NCBI GenBank assembly: GCA_964057225.1 | Contig: OZ059897.1 | Coordinates: 14,942,001 to 15,006,000 of the forward strand | DNA: 64,000 nucleotides | Reading direction: 5' to 3' | From: Auanema rhodensis | Lineage: Eukaryota > Nematoda > Chromadorea > Rhabditida > Rhabditidae | In this document: in pieces, positions 36,101 through 49,500 of the stretch | How the letters are laid out: each line of letters begins with the position of its first letter | How positions within the stretch are numbered: the first letter of the stretch is position 1 | Position numbers and translations under genes: made by a program | Notes under the pieces: model-generated | What the model was told of the DNA's origin: nothing | Seen by the model: only the letters and a program-made list of their open reading frames with translations | The model's database searches: none

Positions 36101-37543
36101 TAACCATTTGCCCTTTAGCCCCATGACTATGATCACACCTGATAAATGGCAGGCTGTGAAGGATAAATGCGCATCTAGGAGTGTCAGAAGAATTGATGAC
36201 AACCATTAAAGGGTCATATAAGGGGCATAATCCATAAAATAGATGATGATCGAATAAACAAAATCAAATATAGACAACAAGGCTGAGAGATCTGAGGGAT
36301 TGCAAGCAAATATGGTCAGGTGGATAAAACAATTGAAACAATACCGACCAGTTACAATAGCATAGCTTATAGAATAAAATAAGTAAAGCTAATAAAGATA
36401 AATAGCGAATATTGCATGTAAACATCAATACATTAGCATTATCATTGACAAAAGAAAAACTATTAATATAAGGGCTAGAAGTCATTAACAAATGGAAACA
36501 AAAAATTAAACAAATTGAAAACACTTATAAACAATTTGGCTACGCGCCAAAATGGCGGTTGTCATTCAAAGCAAAGAATGAATTCTCTATGATCGTTTCA
36601 ATCATTAGCATAACCCATGATCAAATTGTAAACAAACTATGCAAATATCATGCTCATGATCAGTCAAGCTGGTAAGCGCAGCATAAGTTCAATTTAGTTT
36701 TGCTAACGGTGGTTATTGTATTTACTATGATATTTAATTGAGAAACGCTTATTAATATGATTCTATCAAATGAATAAAGAACATACTAGCAACCGCAGCT
36801 ATTAAGAAAAGGGAAAATTATTAAATTACTGACATATCTATTAAATTGGTCTTTATAAGCAAAAATATTAATATTGAGAATGAACGATACAATTTTCACA
36901 GAAAGCAACTAGCGCCAACTGATTGTTGGTAAAAATTAAAACACCAGCCTTCCACGGCAAAATAGGTACAACCATTCGTAATGAGCAGGTGATCTGCTCT
37001 CAATTATGTTTACCTCATTTTAAAACGAAAGCATTTTAAAGAAACATGTCTTAGTCTTCAAATCTTGCATGAAGTACCAGACCTGTGAGATCTTTTTAAT
37101 GAAGGATCTTCAATTAGGAAGTGAAGAATCGCAGCTACTTGACCTCAGTCATTGAACGACCTTGTTGCCAAAACCTTGGAAGTAAATGATTCAACAGCAT
37201 TAATGATTACAAATATCAGTTCGTTTGTTTTTTTAATAAAAAATTAATCGTAGTACATAACAAAATATAGATATTCTTTCCAACTACACAAACCTAATAA
37301 GTATTAAACATTTATGCAATGCACATCCATTTACAACAAGTAGACCCGTTATCACTCAATTCAGATAAATTTTGGAAAGATTATTAATTCAACTTAAAAC
37401 AATAACATGAGATCGAGGTGTACCACCAAAAATATAAAATACACGTAGACGAGCTGAGTATGATTCGATGTCACAACAAGTGCGGGTTAAATAAATTATA
37501 AGATGTGACTGTTTAAAAAATCATAACAACGGTTTTAAAAAGA
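33114..37543. other. 4.4 kb intergenic region between crh-2 and the trr-1 3' end
   Basis: It is presumably the promoter and leader region of crh-2 plus the 3' region of trr-1. I recognise no gene. The longest open frame is a minus-strand 137-codon stretch (33328-33741), which is explained by a purine-rich plus strand giving Phe/Leu/Ser codons. The stretch 35690-35830 is unusually GC-rich for this DNA. An E2F-like inverted repeat sits at 36544-36558. Confidence 0.55.
36544..36558. promoter_or_regulatory. E2F/YY1-like inverted repeat GCGCCAAAATGGCGG
   Basis: The core CGCCA-AAA-TGGCG is a perfect inverted repeat. GCGCCAAA matches the E2F consensus on one strand, and AAAATGGCGG resembles a YY1 site on the other. 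It stands alone in an AT-rich intergenic region, about 1 kb past the trr-1 stop and 3.4 kb before the crh-2 start. Confidence 0.35.
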
Positions 37544-40500
37544 TTAGAACCAGGGGTGAAGTGATGGGTTAACATTACACAAATTTTCGGGTCTTCCAGC
37601 AATGTGCAAAAGTCCTGGTATGTCCCTCATAGTGGCTGCGCTCTCCGGAGAGTTAATTTCTAAACAAATCTTAAATTAAAAAAATTGAGAAACCAAAACG
37701 AACTCTTAGCCTCAAGTATAAAGTTGTTAACAAAGTTGTTGGTTACATTCCAAATTTCGTTCTAAATACAAAAGTTAAAACTATTTACGATCTGTTCAAT
37801 TCCTTGCCTGATCACCACCACTTGTCGAGGCAACATGGTCCCACAATAATGGTCGTAACATTAGTTCAGGATGACGAAACTGCAAACATTTACCAACAGA
37901 GATGGCAGACCATTTCAGATCACCTAAAATATAAACCATGGCTATATTTATCAAAAAAATATTACCGCCAACAGATAAACCAAACAAAATACTGAAATTT
38001 GGAGTTAGTCTAAAAGGAACATGTCGGTCTTCATCTAAAATAAAAATTAGTTGCTGACTGATTATTAGGAAATTTACCTTTTACATCAATATTGAAAGAA
38101 TAATCAGGATTACACAATTGGCCTGTGTACTTATTTATCCAGATATCTTGCAGAGCTACAGGATTTAGCTTAGTTAGCCATTCAACAACAAACAGTATGG
38201 CCATATTATGTACAATCTCAAAGTTATATAAAGTTTATGACTGGATGTAGAGAGTAATAAAATTACCTGTTTCTTTGCCATGTAATAGTGTGTAGGATCA
38301 GGATAAGAAATAAGGAAATGTCGAACAAGTATAGCAGAAGAAATGAATTCATCAACAGTCATATCACTAAAACTGCCTCTTAGTAACTCAATTAAAATTG
38401 TCAAACCTGAAAACCCGTGCTCGGATATCTACTGTTGCTGGTCTTCCTTCGACTGCACTTGATGAAAGTCGATCATAGAACATTGCTATCACATCGTCTG
38501 GCCTCATTCCTAATGGCACAAGAGTATCTGATAGTATCTCCATCGGATGAAGAATAGGAGATGTAGTCTGAGGAGCTTCCGCTGTATTTGCAACAACACC
38601 TTAAGGATCATCAATATAGATGAATATAGCATTAAATTAAACCTGCTGTCTCAATCAAGGAGCAGTGGGTGCCCACTCTCAACTGAGTTGGTGCATACAC
38701 AGAGAGATGACGACGACACGTTTCCTAGAAATTACACAATTGTAATCAAGGTTGAATAGTATACACATACCCTCTCTTTAGCTAGTAGTGCATTCAAACT
38801 ACTCAAATATTGCTGACAGCGATTTATTTCATGTTCTTTGCTAACAGAACGACGGATATAGTAATGACAAGTCTAAATGATAAGTAGAAGCAAAAAAATA
38901 AATTTCAATGTATTACCTTTCCAGTTTGAGCCCTGATAGAAATTTTTCGCACAATATCGCCAGCGTGGAAGTCAAGCTCAATGTAAGGATCCACTCGGGA
39001 AATCATAGATACATATTGTCCATTCTGTTATATATTGAATTACATGATCTTGTGGTCATTAAACATACTCTGAGCACATTAAGCATATCAGATGGCATTT
39101 CTACACAAGCAACTTTATGAGTTAAACCTGTGAGGTAAGGACTGAGAACTTGAAGTGGTACACGTCTTTAAACATATTTTAATTTTAAAATTTTAAAACC
39201 GTGTTAAACAAACCTTGGTAAACGTTTAACTCTCTTATGAAGTCGATTTACAATTCTTAAGACAGATTCCATAAAGCGCAAAATGGACCCTGGGGCTGGT
39301 GGAGTTTCTAGCAGGTTAACGATATCTTGGGATACTTCTCGTATAAACTAAACAGTTAAACTAAAGCTATATATTCGAAAACAATGCCTACACAAGATTC
39401 AAAACTTTGCGGTCTGTATTCGTCAGGTATGAATTCAAGCGTATCTTCAGATATGCAGCCATCTTCACCAGCGCTTATCTTACTCTTCCAGTCAGCTATA
39501 AAAGATAGAGCTTTGTCGTCAAGAACAGCCATGTTCGGATGAGTTAATCTTTGTTCGTTAAGACATCTATAAGGTATAATGTAACCTCTAATATTTAAAC
39601 AATATAAACTCACCTAAAAACTTCAGCCTTCATCTGACTTGCATAACGAAAATGCCTTTCTGCCCAGAATTCAGGCAAGCTATCAAGCTCACAGAGGAAA
39701 CGATTGAAAGCCTTGATGAGAAAAACATATTTAAAAAGATAGAAACGATTTATATACCCTAATATCAGTTGGTCTTAAATTCACAACATCCTTCAAAATC
39801 GGAAGAAGCGCAAGAACCCAGTCTGGATGATCAGTAATGTCTGATATTTCTGGATCTCCGTTGCATACTAAAAACTTATATATGAAGTAAGAAAGAAAAA
39901 AATTAGAAACCTTTTGATATGATTTCAGAAGCCAGATCACCTGGAAGGGATGCTCTGAGAGAATAAAATACTTGCATAGGAAATTGTTGCGCAATCTATA
40001 AAAATAATGATTATATAAATATTCACCGAACAAATTTTATACCCTTCTCAGGATAAGAGCAAAAGCTGATGTTGATCGATATCGAATATCGTAAACTAAC
40101 TGTGGAATCCTGAAAACAACACAATAACATAGAATTGAACCTTGACAAACCAGCTAAGCCAATTGTAAGCAACAGTAGTACGCTCATGCTTTTTGATTTG
40201 TTCATCCAATCGGTTCTCAGAAGATATTCCACAAGAAACCATTAATTTCGAGGTCCACAGTAGTCTGAAAAACATTTTAAACATTTCAACTATAAACAAA
40301 TTACCTTGCAATATATTTTCTAGCTTTAGGTTCACATTCAGTGCGAGCGGCTTCTAGGAAGCAAGCAATAGCCCCAGAACCAGACGTGAGTCCATGATGA
40401 TCATTTCTTTAAAATTAATTAATTTGATGCATCAAAACAATTTTTGATAGCTTACTTCTCAACATGGAAAATACGATCCATATGATTACCCCATGCTTTG

Positions 40501-43500
40501 AAAACATTGCCAGTATTGCCTGGAGTATAGTTGGGACCTTCATATAACTGACCTGCTTGGGAGAAGGCAACCATTGCTTCATCTCGTCTAAAAAATAAAG
40601 GAATATTTACGGTCCAAAAACTATGTGTATATTACTTATCAAGAAGACTCAATAGGGATCCTTTCATTGTATACAATCGACATATTTGTTCTTTATGGCA
40701 ATCGGAGATGACAACTTCGTCAATTAAATGAAGACCCTAAAAATGCAAAAAAAAATATTTACTCAACCTTTCATCTTACCAAATGAAGTAAGTGGAGCCT
40801 AGTTTTTGGATCAGTATCAGGATCTTCAGCATGTGCTCGTAATGTTTTCACGTGTTCACAAACTTTATGATGAGCATCCATTAAGGGAACAGTCACCATA
40901 GTATGTAATCTAGAGAATAAAACCAGTTTTTTATATGGGAGGCAGAATACCTAGTCAGTTGTTCAATGGCAAGATCAAAATGTCGCATGTTCCTAGCAGC
41001 ACGAGCTATAAACACTTGTCCTTGCGCTGCTGAGTGAACTGGTAAAATGGCTTGAGAAGTTGTTCCATGTGGAAGAGGAACCTGAATGAGTTTATAAGCA
41101 TATTCTAATCGGAATCTTTGACATACTCCTCCTCTCTCCCAATCTTCAAAACGTCGAGCTAGCATAGAATGAACTTGACAGCGCCAGTTATACAAATCAG
41201 TGATGAAGAGCATGTCATCAGAAAATCCTGGTGTTCGGTTTCTAAAAAAATATAAAGAACTGAAATTTGTATAAGAATAAACCTCCAAATTTTAATAACA
41301 TTTTTCATTTCATTGAGAATGTTGCCGTTGAAAACATTACCAGTAGAATCAAGAGCCGATTTTAACTCTGTGCAATCAGCAACTTCTCGAATCATACTCA
41401 TAGCCTAAATGCAAACGTTTACTAACTCAAAATTTGAACATTTTTTTTCAAACCTGCAGAATTTTAACATGAGCATTGGTAACAATGCTTGGTAATGATC
41501 TCCACCAAATAATATGAGTAGTAGTAGCCTCTTCTAGTGCACGCTCCATTCGTGGTTTGGAATTCGAAGACAACGAATCCGACGGATCAGGTGGTTGCTA
41601 AACACCAATTTGAGTTGAAACTCTACAGTCTAAGCCTACCATTAAATTTAACATTGCATTGTAAATATAATAAGTGTGGGCAAATTTGGGAGGAACGCAT
41701 CCACTCAGTTGATCTCTACATTCTCGTACGATACTTAAATCAGGAATATGCATAGCGGCAATCATCAAAAGACGAGGAGATTGGGTACTCGCGCTGTTCG
41801 CAAAATCACGAAGTTTTTCCCATTCCATTAACTCTTGGCAACATCTTAAAATAATATGATCAAAAATCCAAATTATTCAACTCACGTAGTATAAACATCG
41901 AATATAAGCTCAAGTTCTTCAGTTAATGCAGGATTAACTTGCGACTGCTGAATTTCTTCACCAATTATTGCTAGTGTAGATTCTACCATCTCTGATGCAC
42001 GTTTATATTCTCCCTGAAATTAGAATTTCATAAATTAAAAAAATAAATTCAACAACCATTTGAACTTTTTCCATGATCATATGAGTTTCCTGTCTGTACG
42101 CTCTCATATCCCACACTCCAGCGAATTGATCCATTTCTTCAAGATCTTTATAGAGCTCAGACAAATAATGAAGAGCTTCCTGAAATGATAAAAGATTAAG
42201 AAACATAAAAGACACATTGTCAACCTTTTGTACATCGCTATGCTCTATATGCATACCATCAGGCTCCATCATTTTACATTGAAGATTTAATACCTCATTT
42301 TCCAGCATAAGTGCTCCACGATGCCAAGCATGATGTTGCGACGATATAAACTGAAATTAGAAATAATTTTAAAAGATCGAAAAACATGTACTTGCCTGTA
42401 TCAAGCTAGGAGGCAATCTGTATTCAGGATATAATCTACTGATAACTTCTAACCAAGCTCGGAGAACAGAATTTGGAGCATTTACTTGATGATTATGGGT
42501 CCCAGAAGAAAGAAATGATTCCAAGTTATCTGAAAAACATAGGATAACATTGCGACTTTGGCTAATCTTACCTGAGCATCGTTTTCTCTCCATCATTGAC
42601 ATGGATACCCAAAGGGAATAGAACAGCTGTGTCCAAATTTTCGCCACAAATTTGGTGTCTGAATGGTCATGGATTAGTATAATTCAAATATTTAAGTACT
42701 TCTACCTTGTACACTAAAAATGAGTCCAGTTATACTATCAACACGACTAGCCATATCAAAACAAGCAGATTCGGAAATCAAACTGCGTTGTTCGAGCAAC
42801 AATGTATCAAGCTTCGAGTCAACATCCATTTCAGTATCAAGATTTTCACCTTCTGCAGCAGATGGTGTTCTTGATGTCGGAACAGAACCAGCTAAAGCCA
42901 TAGCCCCTAATGATGGTATGTTATCACGGAAGCCTCCAACGCGTTGCAATGTGTGCCAGAAATTAGATGTGGTCATAAAGTATGTTCGTTTCCTAGGGCT
43001 ATCCTGATTATATTTAGGAATCGCTCGAAGCATAAGCCACAAAGCATGTTTTAGCCAGTAGTAATCTCGGAAAGGATTCCAATTCTGCTCTTCCATCAGG
43101 TAGATTAATCTATCGAAAACAAATGGTTTTTCTAATACACGTCGCTCCCAGACACAGAGAAATTTATTTCGGAGTTCAGCATCCTTAAATCGAGAACGTA
43201 CAAAATGACCAAAAAACATCAAACTTACAGGCGACATTAATCCCCAATAGAAAGCTTCTTCCATTTTGTACGCATAGTCAGAAGAACTAAAAAGTTTGTT
43301 CTCGAAAATAGTCAAAGCCAAGTGAAGGAATAAGTTCATTAGCGAACTGGTTAAAAGACTTGAAGAATATCGGAACCGTTTTCCCAAAAGAATATAAAGA
43401 CGCACTGCTAATGGTAAACCAGGATTTGCTGAACTCTGAAATTGTAAAATGTTATTTAAACCCTCTGGGAAGGGAATTCGAAAACCTCATCTTTATGGGT

Positions 43501-46500
43501 TGTAACAAGAGCCTGTGTCATTTTAATAATCCCTTCTATTACTTTTTCGTACGAACTCTTTTCCATTAATGGCAAGAGGACATTTTGACATATAATTCTT
43601 CTGTTTTCCAACCCTACAGCTTCGATTCGAGGTCTCAACAGTTCCATAGCCAATGAGATAACTTCAGCATGTCCTAAGAATAAAGATCATCAAATCTTTA
43701 TTTGAAAAATGTGCTTATACCTTTTTCCCTAGGAGAATCTTGAGCAGCTTGCATAGCACAGTGCTCACGAACACTCCTTTCCAAAACTTTTAGAAAAGCA
43801 GCAAGACAAACTGAATCTAAATATCCTTCTTGATAGCTACAAATTGATCTTAGCATAGTGAAAGCTGTCACTAAACTTTGAAGAGAGGTATTTGGAGCTC
43901 TGCAACAGCTAGTTATAAATATATATATATGAAGTATGACAAACTTGTAAAAATTATTAAACTGATCATTCAGATATTTAGCAATATACTGATTGAATAT
44001 TTCCAACTCATCAAGGCCTGAACCGGATGTTTTCGTTTTCTCAAACAATCTCGCTACGAGATAATTGACAGTACGCACAAGCTGCAATAAAAGAATGCAC
44101 GAAAAAATAATGAATAGAACCTACAGGTGCAAAATTACTGTTTAGACATGATATAATAGCCCTTTGAATTGGTCGAATAACTTGAAGAAGAAGGGATTTT
44201 GGCTAGAACGAAATAATTTAAGACAATTAAACATAATCAAGCTCACCATAACAGAAGTTAAGCCGTATAAAACTTCAAGAGTTTGTTGAGCTTGTTGAAG
44301 ATGCATAGTTGCTTGCTGTGAATGATGTTCTTGTCTCAAGTTAATGAAGTCAGTAGGAATAGTAAGTTGCTTATCAATCCTGAATTAACTCGTTACGAGC
44401 ATAACATAGTATTATGCAAACCATTGTACTCGTACAGTAACAGTTTCACCCCAGACAACTGGTTTAAGAGCAGCACGTAATAACCCAAGACTTCTTTTCG
44501 CCATTTCAACTGCCGTCGAAGCATACGTCTGATGACTTGTAACAGCAGCAGGCTAGAATGTGATTCACTTTAAGATTCAATTAAGCACACCTTACTGAGC
44601 AAGCAAATTTCAAAAGCATATTGACAACTGTATCTACATGCTCCTTGGAAATAGGTTTCATAGCATTTTCATCTCTCTCTTTTGGACCTTAATTAGAAAA
44701 ATAAAAAATACAAAATACAATGGAAACACTACCCGATGCTACAGATTCTTGACTGGAACTTTGAGATGTTTTATCATTAGCTGAACTATCTTTCTTTTCA
44801 TCCTTTTCAGAAGCTTTCAAAGCTTCAAGAACACTTTCAACCTAAATGCGAAAGTTAGGTTGTATACTATTTGATTAAACTTATGCACCTCGTCCTGCCC
44901 TTCGCCACCTGAGTTGTTCTCCAACATTTTGTTACGAAGTAAATCCCACTTTATTATCATTTCGCAGACATCTAATCCTAAACGTCGAGCTGTGAACCTA
45001 TAAAAAGTAAGTTTTATCATGGAAGATATTTACCAAGTACCCTTCCATTAATCCACTTGATGCATGTATACTTCTTTGAACGGCTTGAAGTAGAGTGGGA
45101 AGAAGATCATGGCGAATATGATAATATACTCGATAATTCCGAATTATCATTTGGCTGAATTGAATGGTGAATAAAACATTTGGATAAAGAATATTACATG
45201 ATATGCTGGGTTTGAACAAGGTTATGAGATTCTTCTCTTAGAATTTTCTTGACTGTTGTGAGGATTTGTTGATGACCGTCATCCATACGAATAGGAACTG
45301 CAGGAGTCAAAACATCCACAGCTCGTTTCACTTGTTCACGATTGTCGATTTGATAAGTTGCTGCTAAGGTATGAAAAACCTGAAAACGAACTCTGAACTA
45401 AACAAATCAAGTATGATATACCTGAAGGACAATTTTCCGGTTAATAGTAAACCTATCAATAATATGGGCTAGGAAAAGGAATCCAGTGAATCGAAGAGTA
45501 GGGTCAGCGAGTGAGCCAGTGGTTAAGCATGGCCAAGCGAAGAGCATAAAGACACGAAGACGACTGCCTTGTTTTCTATATACATAAATATAAGAACTAT
45601 TAACGTAAAATAATACATACTTGCATGCATTGTTATGGATATGTTCAGGAGCATATTCCACTAACAACGTGCAAAGTTGGTAGAATACAATAACATTTTT
45701 ATCTCCGAGACAACTACGATGTCGATCAAGCATGTTCGCCAATCGTGAAACAATACTGTTAGGATCTTCTTCCTGAGTATCGCTGGCAGGTAGGGCAGGG
45801 CCGAGAACCTTGATGAATGAATCTTATAATTAAAAAATCTACAGGTGTAACTTACATCATCTACATTATAGCGTTCAAATGCCCAATGTAAACAAGGAAT
45901 GAGAAGATACTGAACGATTCTAGCCATTGTTGTATTTTTCTGCCAAACATCTGGCTGGGTTTCGAACTTTTGCAGAACGAGATTAAACACCTCTTGTCTC
46001 CATGATAATGGGTAACACTAAACTTGAATATATTGGACATGTTGAGGAATAAAAACATACGGGAATAATTTCCTTCTCAATGAAATCTTTGAGAAATCCA
46101 AAATCAGTAGCATACGGATTATCAAATACAAACAATATGTCAAATAGCAGGTCATAGGACTCTCTATTTCTTCTAAAGTCAAAATAGTTAACATTCTCAA
46201 AAGAAACTCTCGACAAACCTCAGATAACGTATAAAGCAATTAACCATTAAACCAGGTACTTTGTATTTCTGACTTGGTGTCATTTGAACTTTGATTTGCC
46301 GTCTATCTTCGCCTTCAACATTAGCTTGACGAACACTATATCGAAGTTTAAACTCGGCTGAGTTCCACGTCTAGAATTGTTAAGAAAATTAAAATATATT
46401 TCAGCAATTGTATACTTGTTTCAATTTGTCTATCAACTCATGAGCACTTGTAAACCAGTCTAAGTCTCTTCGAGCTACCGTATCCAAAACATAGAGAACT

Positions 46501-49500
46501 GTTTCTTCCCTTATCATTACAGAAAGATCTGACTTATCTGTTGAAGGAGTCCATTCTCCATTATCATCCTTGAAGCAGATAAATAAATTAATTGTTTACA
46601 ATGAATTCAAACCATAAAACTGTGATCAAGTAGCTTCAAGAAATACTCAGAATGACTAGACAGATGAGCCCTCAAGGGTTCAGAATTGTCTTGCTTCATA
46701 ATTTTTTTTAAGAACGATGCATAAGGATATGATAGGAAGAACTCTTCTTTCATAAGATATTTCAAAGTAACTTCAGGCCATTTCGATAATAATTCGCAGA
46801 TAAGGGGAAGCCAAGTTACTGCGCCCTAAATAACATAATTACAATATTATAAAAAAGTTTATCTTACGTCCATAGAATAATTACTCTCGAAGAAAATAGC
46901 GAATGAAAGTAGTGTATTAGCCATGGTTGGCTCAGCAATCTGAAATAAGAAGCAATGAGCAGCAACAGATTCAGTCACTTACTTTACTAATCAAAAGAAG
47001 TTTGAAAGAAACATGAACTGCTTCCAAGTCTTCAGGAGTTCGAATAGGTATATCATCAGGTAGAACTGCTTGAACTTCCCAGCGACGAATATGACCCTGT
47101 AATAGGAATAAAAGCACATGAATACAATGAAATGTTTGGCTCACCACAACAGCACACGCTATTTCTTTGGTGAAAGCATCAGAGTTCAATCTGCATATTT
47201 CATAAAGTTTGATGACATCGGTTGAATCAAAATCGGCCCCTTTTCCTAAGCGGAAAAGCAATTCTGAGCATTCTTCATTGACAAATTCGAGAGAAATAGG
47301 AGCGATCTAAAAAACATGAGTACTATCCTATTGCAATCATATCCTACATCAAAAAGGGCAGGTCGGATTGCTTCTGTAGTAGAATAGGTTCCACCAAGTA
47401 GATACTGCATCCCCAATTTAAGTATTCTTTTTTCCTCGCTAGCCAACTCGATACTTTCTTCTATGTTTGTTTTTTTTGTAATTCCATAAGAAGCAATGGC
47501 AATTTCTAAAAAATAATTTTCACAATTATCTCCAAACTTATAAGCTTACTCAATGCATTCACTTTCATTGTTTCCATTTGCTGTGTGATAGGATAGGGAG
47601 GTAAGAAGTGCGCTGGACAATTTTCAGCTGTCTTATAAATGTCCCTGTAAACTTTGATTAGTCAAAAATATAAGCAATGTATAACCTTGTTAGCAAAGTG
47701 GTAGTATCAGTTTCACATATATCAAACAAAATATCCAAGAAATTCGGAAGAATTTCATTCTGCATTCCTAGCTTGGTGATCTCGGGATAAACTTTGTACA
47801 ATGAATACAAAGTATCTAAAGCCGCGATTTTTTGAGTCATTGACATTGCTTGAAAATCAGCATATAGTTTGTCTGTAAGATAAGCATTTGGGAACAGATC
47901 AAGAAGAAATATATACCTATTTCTCTTGAAAAGTCATCATAGCATGTTCCAATAACAAGGTTCATAGAATAGCCAACTAATGAAGCCAAATTATTCATCA
48001 AATGCCACCCTTTTTCGCGAGCAGATGCGCAAGCATGAAACAGGAGAGACGAATAAACTCTAACAAAGACAGGACATTTTTGGGCCAGAGGTACATTATC
48101 AGCCTAAAATGAGATTTTGCAATACTCTTAGTATTCACGAACTTACAACAAACACTCTCTTGTGAAGACCTAATAATGAGTTCAAAGCCATGTCTACAGC
48201 ACCGGAAGATATCTCATCCAATAACCCAATAATCACCTTAACACGAGTTGTAGGAATATTGATAATATCAAACAAAACAAGAATACAAACCTCAACTAAA
48301 CTTTTAACTATTTTATGCAAGTTCAATTTCAGGAATGCCAGAGGATAGTTTTCGATCATGTAATTAAGTGCACTTCCACCACCTAAGCGTGCAAACCAGG
48401 ATGGACCATAGCATAATGTACAAACTTGCTCCAGAAGGTAACGAATCATTGGAATTCTTATTGACTGGAAAAATGTAATATCAAAATCATTCAAAAATAT
48501 TCTCATACCATTTCTGCAGACGGTAAAACTGTTTTGCATGTTTCATTGATGTGGCACAACGCAACAATAGCGGAATGAAGATAGTCTTTGTTCGAATCTG
48601 ATAAAACAGCTACCAAAGCATCAACTAATACAGAAGCATCGAGACAAAAATGAGTCATTTGATCAGGTGTTAATAAATCCCGAGCTAAAGTCAAAAATAT
48701 AGAAACATCTAACAATAATATTCAAACCTGTATATTCTAAAATTCCTTGAATTGTCAATTGTCGTACTACAGCATTGAAAAATTTCAAATATTGATTACG
48801 TAAATCTTTGCCAACAACTCCAACTGAAATTTTTGTATAATACCAAATAGATTTAGTGAAAACACGAACTAAATAACACAACCAAGGCATCTGTGAAAAG
48901 CTTTCTGTCAGGACTTCGAACACATTTATAAACAGGTACATCTACTGATGGATTTTCCATCATCTTGAAATATAAATAATAAGTATTTGTAACCAAAAAA
49001 TAGTTAACCTTGAACTGCTCTTTAAGATTATCTATAAAACTATTTTTCCAATCATCTCCTGTAATTACAGGCCCCAATCCGGTTAAAAGAACTCCATGAG
49101 CAATCTTTAGATTAAAAATTAAAAAATAAAATAGTAAAATATAAAACCAGAAAAAGGGAGTTAAAGCTAACCTCCATGCAATGCAATCTAATGAGCTGAG
49201 CATATGGCTGATTGGGCTGTGGTACAAATTGTAAAGGTAAAACTGGCAATCCAGGAGTTGCTTCGGTTGGAACGATACAAGTTCTAAAAACTATATCAAA
49301 ACCCTTTTTTGAAAAATCACGTACTTCATCTGTTCCACAGCTACAGCAAGAATTTCTGATAACGACAATTCTCCAATTAAAGGTTGACTACCTTGTTCGG
49401 ATCTGTCAAACTCAATACTAAGAACTGCTTGATAATCCGATGGCAGCACATGTTTTAATTGCTGAAACTGTCATTTATATACCGTATTTTGTTTATTAAT

